Assembly (NCBI GenBank): GCA_963576565.1
Contig: OY755042.1
Span: 108,863,314-108,927,313, forward strand
DNA: 64,000 nucleotides
Direction of reading: 5' to 3'
Source: Aspidapion aeneum
Taxonomy: Eukaryota; Arthropoda; Insecta; Coleoptera; Brentidae
Positions within the stretch are counted from its first letter, which is position 1; every line of letters starts with the position of its first letter. Under the pieces are notes generated by a model, which did no database searches, had not been told where the DNA came from, and saw only the letters and a list, made by a program, of their open reading frames with translations. The translations under genes were made by a program, and so were the position numbers. Below are positions 1-11,089 of the stretch, in pieces.

Positions 1-1
1 A

Positions 2-646
2 AACCATACATTTAGAAGTTTTGCTATTTCAGAAGAAGCCGAGAATGGAAAACTTCTCCAATTGATCCGAAAATATGTCAACTTAAGGAAACCAGAGACC
101 CCACATAGGCGGTTCTTCGTAAACTACAAAAAAGGAGCATGTACGGTACAATGCATTGGAATTAATACATTCGGTAAAATGCCATCAGATATCGCATGCT
201 ATCTGAAGCTTTCAAATCCAGAATTATACACGGGCCACAGCTTCCGACGTTCTGCCGCAACAATGTTGGCAGATTCAGGCGAAGGAATAACCAATATCAA
301 ACGACTCGGTGGATGGAAATCTTCAAGTGTCGCAGAAGGGTACCTTGACAGTTCAACTGGATTCCAAAAAAATATTTCGAATAAAATTTTGAAGTTCAGC
401 CACCCTGGTCCTTCAACTAGTCAGCAACTTTCTTCTACCATACAACCTTCCAAAGTGCCTCAATCCAGCCCCAAATGCATGACCACAGTTGCAACAGATG
501 TTTCCGAAAACTTGGAGAACGCAGTGGAGAACCAAAACCCAAGTTTCAAATCTGCCACTTCATTTGAGAAAAAACTTGCCTCTGCTATCAACTTACAGCA
601 CGCTACAAACTGCACCTTTAATATTAATGTTAATAATAATAATTGA
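2..646 (+). CDS. Crypton-like tyrosine recombinase, C-terminal part
   Basis: The frame is open from the left edge of the window, so the N-terminus lies outside it; about 215 codons are visible. The middle carries the C-terminal signature of tyrosine recombinases: a GHSFRR box (the HxxR pair), then about 20 residues later GGW, then EGYL, whose Tyr fits the nucleophile. The order and spacing match the catalytic half of Crypton-type recombinases and the host proteins derived from them. The first catalytic Arg would lie off the window. After the Tyr comes a 100-residue low-complexity Ser/Thr/Pro/Asn tail ending in an Asn run. Such enzymes cut and rejoin DNA through a phosphotyrosine link. No lesion is seen in the visible part. 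It could be a transposon gene or a domesticated copy; the sequence does not decide. Confidence 0.7.
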   Translation, partial: NHTFRSFAISEEAENGKLLQLIRKYVNLRKPETPHRRFFVNYKKGACTVQCIGINTFGKMPSDIACYLKLSNPELYTGHSFRRSAATMLADSGEGITNIKRLGGWKSSSVAEGYLDSSTGFQKNISNKILKFSHPGPSTSQQLSSTIQPSKVPQSSPKCMTTVATDVSENLENAVENQNPSFKSATSFEKKLASAINLQHATNCTFNINVNNNN

Positions 647-725
647 TTTGATTAAAATGTTTTGAATATAAATAATTTTCTGATTAATTTTTAGTTTTTT
701 CCTCACGCTTATAGAAAAAATAATG

Positions 726-846
726 TACCTAACTCGTGCGTAAAGTGTCTTTTCCGCACTTGATTGCTGGCCAAACTCCGCTATCGCGTCGTTTGGCCAT
801 CTGCAATCGCGTGCGGAAAAGAGGCACTTTCCGCACTAGTTAGGTA
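726..846. repeat. 121-bp imperfect palindrome with GTGCGGAAA arms
   Basis: The two halves are reverse complements with few mismatches: TACCTAACTCGTGCG at the left pairs with CGCACTAGTTAGGTA at the right. The turn lies near 780. The core words GTGCG(G/T)AAA return in palindromes at 32050-32170 and 38340-38425, so this is one of a dispersed set of short foldbacks. No coding content is seen. Confidence 0.7.
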
Positions 847-867
847 AACTACTATTTAAGGAATATC

Positions 868-2330
868 ATTTTCGCGCACTTGACCTTTTTTTACATGAAA
901 TGTTTTTGTTATGATTTCATACATTTTAAAAAGATTTGGATAGTATCAGGGACAAATTCAGTTTTTGATAATTTTGGGTTTTGTTTTCTGTGACATAATG
1001 CTCAAAACTGACACACACAATGCCTGTGCCCGAACACTTTCAAGCTTTTCCCTTTTTAATTTTTCTATTAAAATTAATAAATTTCTATTATTATTAATTT
1101 GTGCATTAGTTATAACGGCACTGATAATTTTGTGTTCCATTGAAATTCTATCCCTAGTGGGTTTGCGAATTTTTTTAATTTTTAATTCTTTACTGAAAAT
1201 ATTAGTTTTTTTGTATTATTACATACATCCATTTTTATATTAACAAATTGGATAAAATTTAACGTATCAAATTAGTAGTTTACATATATTCACTTTGTAA
1301 AAATTAAATCTTATAATTAAAAGTTAAAAAAAGAGTGTATTTTTTTTTGCTTTTAGGATAGGTGATAAGGGGCTCGTACTAGTTATGGGAGGGCGGAAAA
1401 GGGTACATTTTCTGAACTCGTAAGATTTTGATACCATTGTTTATTTCTGTGTTCTATATATCTATGTATTGTATATAATTGCGTCATTGCCTAACTTTCT
1501 GATAAATATATTCTTTTACGAGAAAAAGGGCAGGAAGCGGGGGGTTTATTTTCAAGAACTTGTCTATAATTTCTATCAGTCAGTCAAATCCCAGCTCGGT
1601 AGTTTTTTGGAAGTGGGCAATATTAATTTTAAACAACTTTACATATATAGGGAAGTAAATTCAAAATTTGGGTTTTTTTATGTTTTCAATAGTTTTATTA
1701 AAATTTCTCAGTCTCAGTCAGTCTCAGTTTACCGAATCTCAACTCTCTAGTGTTTCTGGAAGTGGGCAATGTTAGTTAATTAAAAATTTGGGGTTTTTAA
1801 ACTTTTTCCTAGCGTTTCTGGAACTGGGCAATGTTAATTTTACATAACTTTACATGTATAGGGGAGGTAATTAAATTAAAAATGTGGGGTTTTTTTGAAT
1901 TTTTCCAAGGGTTTTGTCATAATTCCTACTAGTCTACCAAATTTTAGCCATCTAGCATTTCTGGAAGTATAGTAGAATTTTGATGATCTATACATAAGTG
2001 AGTGAGTGAGTGAGTGGCAAATTCGATGTTTTTCAAAAATACTTATAAAAGGAAGCAGGTAAAACTTGAAGGAGTTGTTGGATTTATCGGAATCTAGAAC
2101 TATGCCAAGTCTGAGGTTCGTAGTTCATTCCGAAGTAGAGTTATAGATAGGTCAAATATTCCAGTTCTTCAAGAACTGATTAGGAGTTAACCTTTAGTTA
2201 GAAAAATGTACGTGTATGTGTAACTTTTGCTAATAAAGTTGTTTTTCAAAAAAAAAAAAAAAAGAAAAGGTGATACAGCAGTTTGGGCGAACTTGGCGGG
2301 GCAGTGCCGTGTTCCCAGATTATTTTACTT
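868..2330 (+). repeat. Composite foldback/satellite repeat, copy 1
   Basis: It starts with half of the palindromic head seen intact at 53840-54221 (TACATGAAATGTTTTTG at about 892). Degenerate monomers of the 142-bp satellite follow (about 1560-1980; keyword TTTCTGGAAGTGGGCAATG). The tail has the (GTGA)n run at 1998-2016 and the conserved block to 2160. Between 2163 and 2262 the tail is split by a poly-A segment with an AATAAA-like signal, so a retroposed piece landed here. The last block (about 2288-2330) resumes the tail seen at 55630-55670. No gene is seen; the short ORFs inside are chance. Confidence 0.6.
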
Positions 2331-2605
2331 AAGCTGTATCTAAAGAACATTAAAAATTTAAAAAAATGGTTTAAAATAACACTGGACTTGCAAATTTGAC
2401 AAAAATATCATGTATTTTTGGTTTTACAGAAGGGACATCAACAATACCGAAGGGACAAAAATTAAAAGTCACACAATTTATGGCACAAAAGAAAATTAGA
2501 AACATAGATGGTCAAAAATATGATAATTTAAACCACTATTTTCCAACTAAATTCCAAAAAAAATACAGGACAATTTCTCTAACATCGAAAATTAGCGTTA
2601 CTGAA

Positions 2606-2670
2606 TGGCGAAAAGGGCGCTTCATGTGCCTAGTCGCCAGGCCTAGAGCCTACCCGACACTACTACTACT
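2606..2670 (+). mobile_element. 65-bp 3' stub of a LINE with 12-bp target duplication
   Basis: AGCGTTACTGAA occurs at 2594-2605 and again at 2671-2682, bracketing 65 bp. The insert ends in (ACT)n and resembles the last 70 bp of the LINE tail ending at 18242 (an AAAAGGGC start, CCTA/CAG words, then an ACT repeat). This is an extremely 5'-truncated target-primed insertion. Confidence 0.65.
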
Positions 2671-2689
2671 AGCGTTACTGAACGGGACA

Positions 2690-4240
2690 ACTCGTGTTAC
2701 CTATGAAACTTTCTTTCGGTTTTGTTTAAAATTTCACTGGTTTTGTTTGGAAAAATGTTAATTCTATCACAAACTATAGGTTATATACTTTGTGATTTTA
2801 TTAGACACTTTAAGTGGATACGCAATTCGTATCTCGTTATCGTTGTCTTTATTATTGGCTGTTACCGCTTTGGGACAGATTTCTTGTGACAAGTTGTTTT
2901 ATTTTTTATTTAATTTTCTATACTACAAAAGCTATATATTTACAAATCTACAAACTTAAAATTTTTTAAAAATATAACTTTTAGTTAATAGCGTCATTAA
3001 TCTGATGGCAATATTTGTATTTTAAAACGTTTTGTTTTGTTGGTTTCCACTAAACGATTGGCACTTTAAGTGATGTCTGTCATAACTGTACCTAATCGTC
3101 ATAATAAAATTTAAAAAGCTTAGGTAAGCCTCCAATAAATATTATGGTCCATCTTACTAATCTTTATTGTGCGGTAGTATTATTTGCCCCATTGCCGTCA
3201 CTTCCAATTATAGACTTTAATTCTCCCTTTTGCTTTTCAAGGAGTATTAAAAAAAGTTAGGCATTAGCAAAAAAGATGAATGCATCCTTCAAAGCTTTTG
3301 GCTTAACCTGAAAGTTTCCAGTGAATATGTTGAACTTCACCGGTTGTTTCTCCTCCTTTTTTACAATTTTGAAGAGAGAAAAATAATAAAAATCGGTCAG
3401 CCTCCCCTTCGTAACGCATTTTCAAGAAAAAACACATTAAAAAACATTAAGTGTAACGCAAGACTAACCCCCCCCCCTCCCCCCACTCCCCTTTGAGAGT
3501 TACGTAATTTGAGAATTGGACCTAAATGAACACGCCACATCCTATTTTGAATTGTAGCAGACAGATCTAAAATTTCAATTATTTTAAAAGTAATTTTGAT
3601 AACCTTTTTGCCAAAAAATTAAATATGTGAGTCTCCGACATTTATGCCATCATACAATTTGAAGTAGAATTAGGCTTGTTAACCTGACGGGGCTGCCTAA
3701 GGCTAAAATTGAAATTTTTAAACAGGTCATGTAATTTTCAGCGACAGCAAAGTTTTAAAAGTTCATTGAATGCAGAATTTTCTTAAAAATTCTAAAATAT
3801 TTTTTTATATACAGACTGTTTTATTCAAAAATCAAAAGGTGACGAAACCGGAAGTTACGTCACCTAACTTGTCCAAAAACGTCAAATTATTACCGGTCTA
3901 CAAAGTAATCGAATTTGTTGCCTCAATTTCTTCCCTCCTTATGATGCCCTGCTGTTACATTCTAAAATACTAAATAAGTTTTTTGATTTGCTTAGAAATG
4001 TTCTTGTCTCTTGTGATTGTTTATATAGCAAGGGTTATTGAGAAAAAACATTAATTTAAAGATTATTTAGTATTTTTTTCTCTATAACGTGATTTGCAGA
4101 TAAAAAATTATAAGAGGTCAAAAAATGTCGAAACAAAGCAGTATTTTCTTTTTTTACTCTACCAGCAAAAATTATTAAAATTATGTGACTTTCTGTATAT
4201 TTAATGTAAAGTCCCAAAAAATAATAAAAAACTTCTTCCA
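2690..4240. other. Gene-free AT-rich stretch
   Basis: No supported gene. A C-rich run lies at 3469-3487. The short ORFs here (for example at 3770-3973) have AT-driven composition and no recognisable domain. Confidence 0.6.
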
Positions 4241-4439
4241 AAATATTAAACAAGAAAGTTTAATTAGATTCGAATTGGCATAAATAACAATGTTTCAAAG
4301 ACATTATAATTTTGCAAAAAGTATACTTCTAAATTTTCTTATTTAGGTATTTGCATATTGCTAGATATTCACTTAATAACCTAAAATTAAACAATGGCTA
4401 AATTAACTTTCAAAAATTTAAACAATTTTAACAAGTAGT

Positions 4440-5081
4440 CTAATGACATGATTCAAATAGGTCCACTAAAAAATCCATTTGAAGTTCAAAAAACTGTTTA
4501 TCGTTGAAAGCTCTTTCAAGAAACTGTTCTCTGCTTTCCATTAAAAAGGAAACTTTTTCTTCCAGATTTTTAAATTTAAAATCAACTGGTTGCTTTATAT
4601 ATTGGCTATAGAATATGGCATTGCAAATTACGAAAGGTTTATAATATTTGCAGCATTCCTCAAATTCCTGTTTGGTGTAAACTCCATTGATGTAAAAACC
4701 AAATTTATCTAATTGAGCCGAGAGGTGTTCGTAGTAAAATTCTAGTAAACTTTCCATATGTTCCACCCTCAAACTTTTGGTTGTACTTGTGTATATCAAC
4801 ACCAGAAGATCCTGGAGAACAGGAGAATATCTAATTAACTGAAAATCTAATAATTTACACTTTACATTTTTATTTCCATTTGAACCGTATTTAAACATAA
4901 TGTTTAAAGAATGCATGTTTCCATGACACAGGACATTGGTAAACTTTTCAGAGTTTTCAAATGATTTAAAAAGATCGGCAGAAATTGAATTTATTTTTTC
5001 CTTAAACTCAGATTTTGACAACTTACTTTCCATTTGTGTTCCTTGTGTTTGAATCCAAACTTTTTCGAAAATATCAAACAA
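4440..5081 (-). pseudogene. Truncated EcKinase-like copy A (HGD to HGN)
   Basis: 213 codons match residues from about 382 to the end of the intact protein encoded at 6064-7821, with the same C-terminus. The N-lobe, phosphate-binding part and Brenner-motif upstream half are absent, so it cannot be a working kinase. The catalytic HGD motif has become HGN through one base (GAC to AAC in the coding strand), which removes the catalytic Asp; the DFQ metal-binding triplet remains. The first codons (MFDIFEKVW) are not from the parental frame but from the duplication joint. It may be transcribed, but I see no promoter. Confidence 0.85.
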
Positions 5082-5251
5082 GAAAGTTTAATTAGATTAG
5101 AATTGATATAAATAACAATGTTTCAAAGACGTTATAATTTTGCAAAACGTATACTTCTAAATTTTCTGATTTAGGTATTTACATATTGCTAGATGTTCAC
5201 TTAAAAACCTAAAATTAACTTAGAAAAATATAAACAATTTCAACAAGTAGT

Positions 5252-5893
5252 CTAATGACATGATTCAAATAGGTCCACTAAAAAATCCATTTGAAGTTCA
5301 AAAAACTGTTTATCGTTAAAAGCTCTTTAAAGAAACTGTTCTCTGCTTTCCATTAAAAAAAAAACTTTTTCTTCCAGATTTTTAAATTTAAAATCAACTG
5401 GTTGCTTTATATATTGGCTATAGAACATGGCATTGCAAATTACGAAAGGTTTATAATATTTGCAGCATTCCTCAAATTCTTGTTTGGTGTAAACTCCATT
5501 GATGTTAAAACCAAATTTATCTAATTGAGCCGAGAGGTTTTCGTAGTAAAATTCTAGTAAACTTTCCATATGTTCCACCCTCAAACGTTTGGTTGTACTT
5601 GTGTATATCAACAACAGAAGATCCTGGAGAACAGGAGAATATCTAATTAACTGAAAATCTAATAATTTACACTTTACATTTGTATTTCCATTTAAACCGT
5701 ATTTAAACATAATGTTCAAAGAATGTACGTCTCCGTGACACAGGACATTGGTAAACTTTTCAGATTTTTCAAATGATTTAAAAAGATCGGCAGAAATTGA
5801 ATTCATTTTTTCCTTAAACTCAGATTTTGACAACTTACTTTCCATTTGTGTTTCTTGTGTTTGAATCCAAACTTTTTCGAAAATATCAAACAA
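5252..5893 (-). pseudogene. Truncated EcKinase-like copy B with nonsense codon
   Basis: The second tandem copy of the same 3' segment, starting at the same joint. The HGD and DFQ triplets are intact, but a GAA to TAA change after REQFL (stop at 5327-5329) cuts off the last 24 codons. Those codons are still readable down to the original stop at 5252-5254. Like copy A it lacks the N-lobe. The different lesions in A and B show that they decayed independently after duplication. Confidence 0.85.
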
Positions 5894-6063
5894 GAAAGTT
5901 TAATTAGATTAGAATTGACATAAATAACAATGTTTCAAAGACGTTATAATTTTGCAAAAAGTTTACTTCTAAATTTTCTTATTTAGGTATTTACATATTG
6001 CTAGAAGTTTACTTAATAACCTAAACTTAACTTCCAAAAATATAAACAATTTCAACAAGTAGT

Positions 6064-7821
6064 CTAATGGCATGATTCAAATAGGTCAACTAAAAAATCC
6101 ATTTGAAGTTCAAAAAACTGTTTATCGTTAAAAGCTCTTTCAAGAAACTGTTCTCTGCTTTCCATTAAGAAGGAAACTCTTTCTTCCAGATTTTTAAATT
6201 TAAAGTCAACTGGATGCTTTATATATTGGCTATAGAACATGGCATTGCAAATTACGAAAGGTTTATAATATTTGCAGCATTCCTCAAATTCTTGTTTGGT
6301 GTAAACTCCATTGATGTTAAAACCAAATTTATCTAACTGAGCCGAGATGTTTTCGTAGTAAAATTCTAGTAAACTTTCCATATGTTCCACTCTCAAACTT
6401 TTGGTTATACTTGTATATATCAACAACAGAAGATCCTGGAGAACAGGAGAATATCTAATTAACTGAAAATCTAATAATTTACACTTTACATTTTTATTTC
6501 CATTTGAACCGTATTTAAACATAATGTTTAAAGAATGCATGTCTCCATGACACAGGACATTGGTAAACTTTTCAGATTTTGCAAATGATTTTAAAAAATC
6601 GGCAGAAATTGAATTTATTTTTTCCTTAAACTCAGATTTTGACAACTTAGTTTCCATTTGTGTTTTTTGTGTTTGAATAATATTCTCAAAGTATTTCTCG
6701 ACAAGATAGTGAATACCTTTAAAACCGACAACAAAAGTTTGACGAAGTTTTTCATAAACTTCTATAAAATATTCTCCATATAGTTCGTCCAAGTTTTTTC
6801 CAACGTATTTCCAAAGGGCGTGTTCTAATAATATTGAGGATGCATGTAGTTTGGCAAGTTGACTTATTGCAGCTTTTGTTTCTTGTAGGTCAAAGAATTC
6901 GTATCGATTTTTTTGGTGGTACCCTTTTTCTGCGAGGTCTTCTAATATAATAACATGATTTGTTCGTCCAAAGTAATATTCAGGAATTCCATCAGTTAAA
7001 CTAGAAAATCCATGAATTTTCAAAAGCGAAACAATTTTGGAAAAGTAAAATACTTCTTTTCTACATCCGATTTTATTTAAATCGCCAAATAATTGGCCGG
7101 AAGCCATAAACTTTGCAAAGGCTTGGAAATCATTTAAACCTGAATTGTTTTCAAATGTAATTCTGTAATAGTCACCCAAGTTCCCATCAGTCACGAGAGG
7201 GGTGAAAATATATTCAAAATGTTTGTTTTGGCCAAACTTGGCTTTGACTACTTCATATAAATCTTCTTGTGATAATAATGGAACATGTTCAGAAATTTCC
7301 ATAATTTCATGGTCAATATTAATTATTTCCTTGTCGTTTACTAAAAAACGCTCTAAAATATATTCTAACTTAATTAAAGGTAAGAGTTTTGATACCTGGT
7401 ATTCAAATTCTTCCCATTTAAACATACGCATATTTTGTGCTTCCAAATACAATTTTAATTTTTTATAATAAAGAGTTGCTAAAGAATTTAAATTTTGCTG
7501 AAAATCTCGTAAACCACTAAAATTGTAAATAATTCCTACAACTTCATAAGTAATAACCATACATTTTCCTAAAGAGTTGCGGTCCTTAATGAGCACTATC
7601 GGTATTTCACTATTATTTTCACTTTCGTTTTCCACGTTTTTCTTGATTTCTTGTATTAAGTTCGTCAGTTCCAACGTTTTTTTCTGGCAGTGTTTTTCTA
7701 ATACTGCCTGTAATTGGTCAAAATCATATTCGTATTTATGCACAACATGATTTTTTATAATTTGATCCGCATGTTTTTTAGCTAGTTCTATCAGATTCTT
7801 TGAAATTTGTTCAACCTCCAT
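6064..7821 (-). CDS. EcKinase-like (CHK) kinase with extra N-terminal lobe
   Basis: 585 residues in one uninterrupted frame. Residues about 183-585 form a full ecdysteroid-kinase-like/CHK domain. They include the N-lobe Lys in AFAKF (K237), the helix-C-type Glu in RKEVFYFSKI (E256), the hinge region VIILEDL, the catalytic HGD at 425-427 with Asn five residues on, and DFQ at 451-453. Family members phosphorylate small hydroxylated molecules such as ecdysteroids and are linked to detoxification; the substrate here is unknown. Residues 1-182 are not part of the usual ~400-residue family. Residues 103-156 resemble the protein's own C-lobe at about 472-531 (YYKKLKLYLE versus YYENISAQLD spacing, then EEFEYQ versus QEFEEC), which suggests a decayed internal duplication. 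The protein is cytosolic by appearance (no signal peptide). The ATG is the first in frame after an AT-rich leader. Two broken copies lie downstream. Confidence 0.88.
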   Translation of the reverse strand: MEVEQISKNLIELAKKHADQIIKNHVVHKYEYDFDQLQAVLEKHCQKKTLELTNLIQEIKKNVENESENNSEIPIVLIKDRNSLGKCMVITYEVVGIIYNFSGLRDFQQNLNSLATLYYKKLKLYLEAQNMRMFKWEEFEYQVSKLLPLIKLEYILERFLVNDKEIINIDHEIMEISEHVPLLSQEDLYEVVKAKFGQNKHFEYIFTPLVTDGNLGDYYRITFENNSGLNDFQAFAKFMASGQLFGDLNKIGCRKEVFYFSKIVSLLKIHGFSSLTDGIPEYYFGRTNHVIILEDLAEKGYHQKNRYEFFDLQETKAAISQLAKLHASSILLEHALWKYVGKNLDELYGEYFIEVYEKLRQTFVVGFKGIHYLVEKYFENIIQTQKTQMETKLSKSEFKEKINSISADFLKSFAKSEKFTNVLCHGDMHSLNIMFKYGSNGNKNVKCKLLDFQLIRYSPVLQDLLLLIYTSITKSLRVEHMESLLEFYYENISAQLDKFGFNINGVYTKQEFEECCKYYKPFVICNAMFYSQYIKHPVDFKFKNLEERVSFLMESREQFLERAFNDKQFFELQMDFLVDLFESCH

Positions 7822-8024
7822 GTTTTTTTCAAATACTAAGTTGATAATTATAATACGTATGGATGATTTAAACTAAATTGGCTAATATTGTTTATAAAAT
7901 TTTTGAAATATTTTTTTTATCTTTGAAAGTAATTAAAGATAACAGGTCTTAAATATCTTATTGTATCTAATATTTAATTTAAAAACATTTTCTATTCACA
8001 GACGTAATTAGGAATAAGTAGGTA

Positions 8025-8590
8025 CAGTAAAACCTCTCTTTGCGGACACCTCTATTAAGCGGACACTCTCTTTAGGCGGACAAATTTGTTGGAACCAAGC
8101 TTTTGCCTATGTCTCCATATGTAAAATTCACTTCTATAATCGGACACTCTAATAACCGGACGCGGACTTAATTTTTTGGTTAAAAAATTCTGAAACCTCC
8201 CTTAACCGGACGCGAACCACTGACAACGGGACGGAGCGCTGCACGACATGGGCATAAATATTATATTATATGTTGGCAACAGCAAACTGCAGCCGGGGAA
8301 TTACCTCTTTCCGTTTTAATGCCGAGACTAAATAATTCTGTCGTATTTACAACATATTTTATTAGGCGGGACTGCTGTGTTTTATTTTTATATTTCAGTT
8401 GGGTAGCACATTTTAATATAATTTTGGATTCTCTTTATGTTTCTGATCTTTATTTATTAGGTAAGTACATACCTATTTTATCTCTCCTTTAAAAGGTCTC
8501 GGTGTTTTATCAAACACATAGAAAGCGGCACACTGCAAGCAATGTTGCCAGGTCCCACAGAAATAGAGCATGCGAAATATTTCGAGAAAG
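8025..8590 (+). mobile_element. pogo/Tigger-like element, left part
   Basis: It begins with CAGTAAAACCTCTCTTTGCG after a TA dinucleotide. Several GCGGACA/CCGGACA words follow, typical of pogo-type termini. From about 8230 it matches the MITE at 36985-37496 (the words GGAGCGCTGCACGACATGGG and CTGCAGCCGGGGAATTA). The segment at about 8405-8545 also reappears in reverse at 38740-38870, so the parental element was longer. No transposase frame is seen. The right terminus was not found. Confidence 0.6.
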
Positions 8591-8710
8591 CATGAGATTT
8601 CAAAAAAAAAGCATGAGATGGCGGAATTGTAGCTCTTGCCTCTAGCATGGTGCTCATTCATTATTGCAGGATTTATAAGTTGCCGTTCACGGTTGACGTT
8701 CACGGTTCGC

Positions 8711-8913
8711 CAGCGGCGTAGCGTGCCTAAAGGGGCGGGGGGGGGGCCGACAACTAAAAAGGCGCCCATCAAAAATATTGCGACCAAAAAAAAACAAAAA
8801 GGTCATCATGTCTTTTGAGTTTCCTTTGCCGGCCCTGCTCCTTAATAAAATGTTAGGGCGCCCTCGGGGTGGGGGGGGAGGGGGGCGACAAACCCCCCCA
8901 CGCTACGCCACTG
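8711..8913. mobile_element. hAT-like MITE, 203 bp
   Basis: Terminal inverted repeats CAGCGGCGTAGCGTG / CACGCTACGCCACTG. The flanking 8-mers CGGTTCGC and CGATTCAC match at 6 of 8 positions, which fits a decayed hAT-type 8-bp target duplication. The interior has G and C homopolymer runs. It is the same family as 43618-43945. Confidence 0.7.
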
Positions 8914-10780
8914 CGATTCACAGTTCGTAGATGGATTTTAGCATTTATGGGCTGCCGTCTTCCGTTCGCAACAACCTAAAACAAAATTGTTTTTTTTTTT
9001 AGTTTTTTTGTTTAAAATGGAGCCTCTAACCTTTTCTGATGATGTTTTTGATATATGATTTTAAAGGATGTAATTTGCATTTTGAGAAAAAGTACTTCAT
9101 ATAAACATATGTATGCATGTCCTAAACATCCTAACTTGTGAGATACAAGGTGTTAAAAGACTTTCAGAAAACATCCTTTTTTATTAATATCTGTGATACT
9201 GCTCTAGATATTCTTGTAAGTTTTTATATTATGTATGCCTATATCATTAACTTCGAAATCAATGGCCTATATTAAACACTAAGTACCTATTAACATAATT
9301 AATATCTAATTTTTTCACAAAATAAAACTCAAAAAAGAATAAAAACGTACAAAATTTCAATATACAACAGCACTGCCACCGTTAGTTAAAAGGCTGCAAG
9401 TAATGTTTTTTCAAATTTAGGTTTTTGGTCTCGACGGATTTTCCATCATATCCTATTTAATAAAATTTAAAAAAAAAGCTTAAAAAAAAACAAAAAGCAG
9501 TGATTGTAGTACTGCCTTATGAACAATTCAAACTTTTAAGTCGTTTTTTTTCCGACCCACAATTTTGTCACTTGCGCCCTTTTCACTACCGGGAGCCAAG
9601 CACGGTTCTGGGTTAAAATCTAGGGGGGGGTAATAGTCGACAAGTTTTTTTTTGTAATATATTTGTTTTTCTAGGGGGGGTAGTTCTCCTGTTTTCCCTT
9701 ATTTTATTAGGAAAAAATGCATATTTTTTTTCTGGGGGGGGGGGTAATTACCCCGTTACCCCCCCCCCCTCAAATCCGCACTTGCCGGGGGCAGGGCAGG
9801 TATGCTAATTTTTCATATGGTAACGACTTTTTTAATCATGAACTTGATGCTGCAATTTTATCTATGATCTCCTTAATTTGAATTGGACCCAATACCGATT
9901 TTTCAATCGGTTAATCGATTTCTTAAATATTTTATGTATTTTAGCACCAAAAATGATCTTTCGCAACTAAGATATGATATATTGGCAAGGCCGTACCGAA
10001 GGGGGAGATCAGGGGGATCAATCCCCACCAAAATAGTTAACAAAGTATGTTAAAAGAGATTTCACAACAGCAACACAGATAAGAAAAAAAATTGGACAAT
10101 ATTTTTATTATTGGTTTTGTAAAAAGATATTAATAAGTTAGTGCCATTATCAGATTAGCTCCTCGATACATTATACTTATAAATATAAAAGTAATTGTAA
10201 CAAGCAAACTAGTAACGCAGGCATGGAGTTACTACATACAGATTTTTTAAATTTAAATGTTTAATGTTTTAATTAGTTCGTTTTTCAAATATACAAAAAT
10301 AAATATTAATATTTTGGAATAGGTACATCGGGGCTGCGGCCCAACCGGCCCTAATTGTACCGGCCCACCGGGCATTCGCCCGGTTGCCCGCCTGTCCCAT
10401 CCAACCCTGGATACCCTTTATATAATATGTAATAGCAATAGCTGTACAATATTGGTATAGATAAAAAACTAAACATAAATACATACCTACATTTGTGTTT
10501 ATCTTGTATTACCCTATATGTATATAAAAAAAATAAAATAATTAACACGTTTTTAGTTATTAAAAATTATTGTTTATTTTTACGATTTAACCAAAAGACC
10601 AAACACATTGTTTAACCTAATTATGGTGAAATAATTTAAAAATTATATATATAAATAACGTTGTAAAATTTGCACTTTATACAAAATTGATGGTTTTGAA
10701 TAGTTTTGAAATAAAAAACCACAAATGTTTGTTTCTAATTGATTTTTTTTATGTTAATTGTAAAATACTTTGTTGTTTAA
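8914..10780. other. Gene-free stretch with transposon scraps
   Basis: No supported gene. G-run-rich scraps resembling hAT-like ends lie at about 9600-9790 and 9990-10030. A GC-rich partly palindromic patch (CCGGCCC/GGGC words) lies at 10330-10410. The rest is AT-rich without recognisable content. Confidence 0.5.
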
Positions 10781-11089
10781 TAGGGGAAAGTGGGGAAAGG
10801 TCTTTGACTACACCTCGAAAAATTCCTTTTATATGTAAATTAAAAATATACTTCTTTTATCTTAAAACGTACCATAGAGGAAAAAGTTATACTGGCTATA
10901 GGAAAGCCTGCCTAGAAAAAAAAAACAATCATTTGGCACATGTTTAGATAAGAATAGAATAGAAACATAAGGGTTTACCCCGATTTTAGCATATTCTGGT
11001 GGCCCATAAACTAAAACTTAAAAGAAGAGCGGAAACTAGGAAGAGAAATTATACACCAGAGTTGGTGGGAGAAGAAACAGGCTCTCGTT

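Larger units (their letters stand above)
4251..6060 (-). repeat. Tandem ~820-bp duplication of EcKinase 3' end
   Basis: The anchor CAAGAAAGTTTAATTAGATT occurs at 4251, 5079 and 5891 (spacing 828 and 812 bp). Each interval holds about 180 bp of downstream flank plus the last ~640 bp of the kinase reading frame. The third unit merges into the full gene ending at 6064. The upstream joint in each copy lies just before the codons for IQTQ, where sequence upstream of the full gene's matching point is replaced by unrelated DNA. Homology is very high, so the duplications look recent. Confidence 0.85.

Noticed and set aside
3469..3487. C-rich tract as a regulatory polypyrimidine site
   Set aside because: No gene or splice junction lies nearby; simple sequence.
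8473..8818. ORFs on both strands at 8473-8787 and 8636-8818
   Set aside because: They cross a pogo-like fragment and a hAT-like MITE with G runs; no recognisable protein.
10269..10548. Two overlapping minus-strand ORFs
   Set aside because: They cross a GC-rich palindromic patch and AT-rich DNA; no domain.
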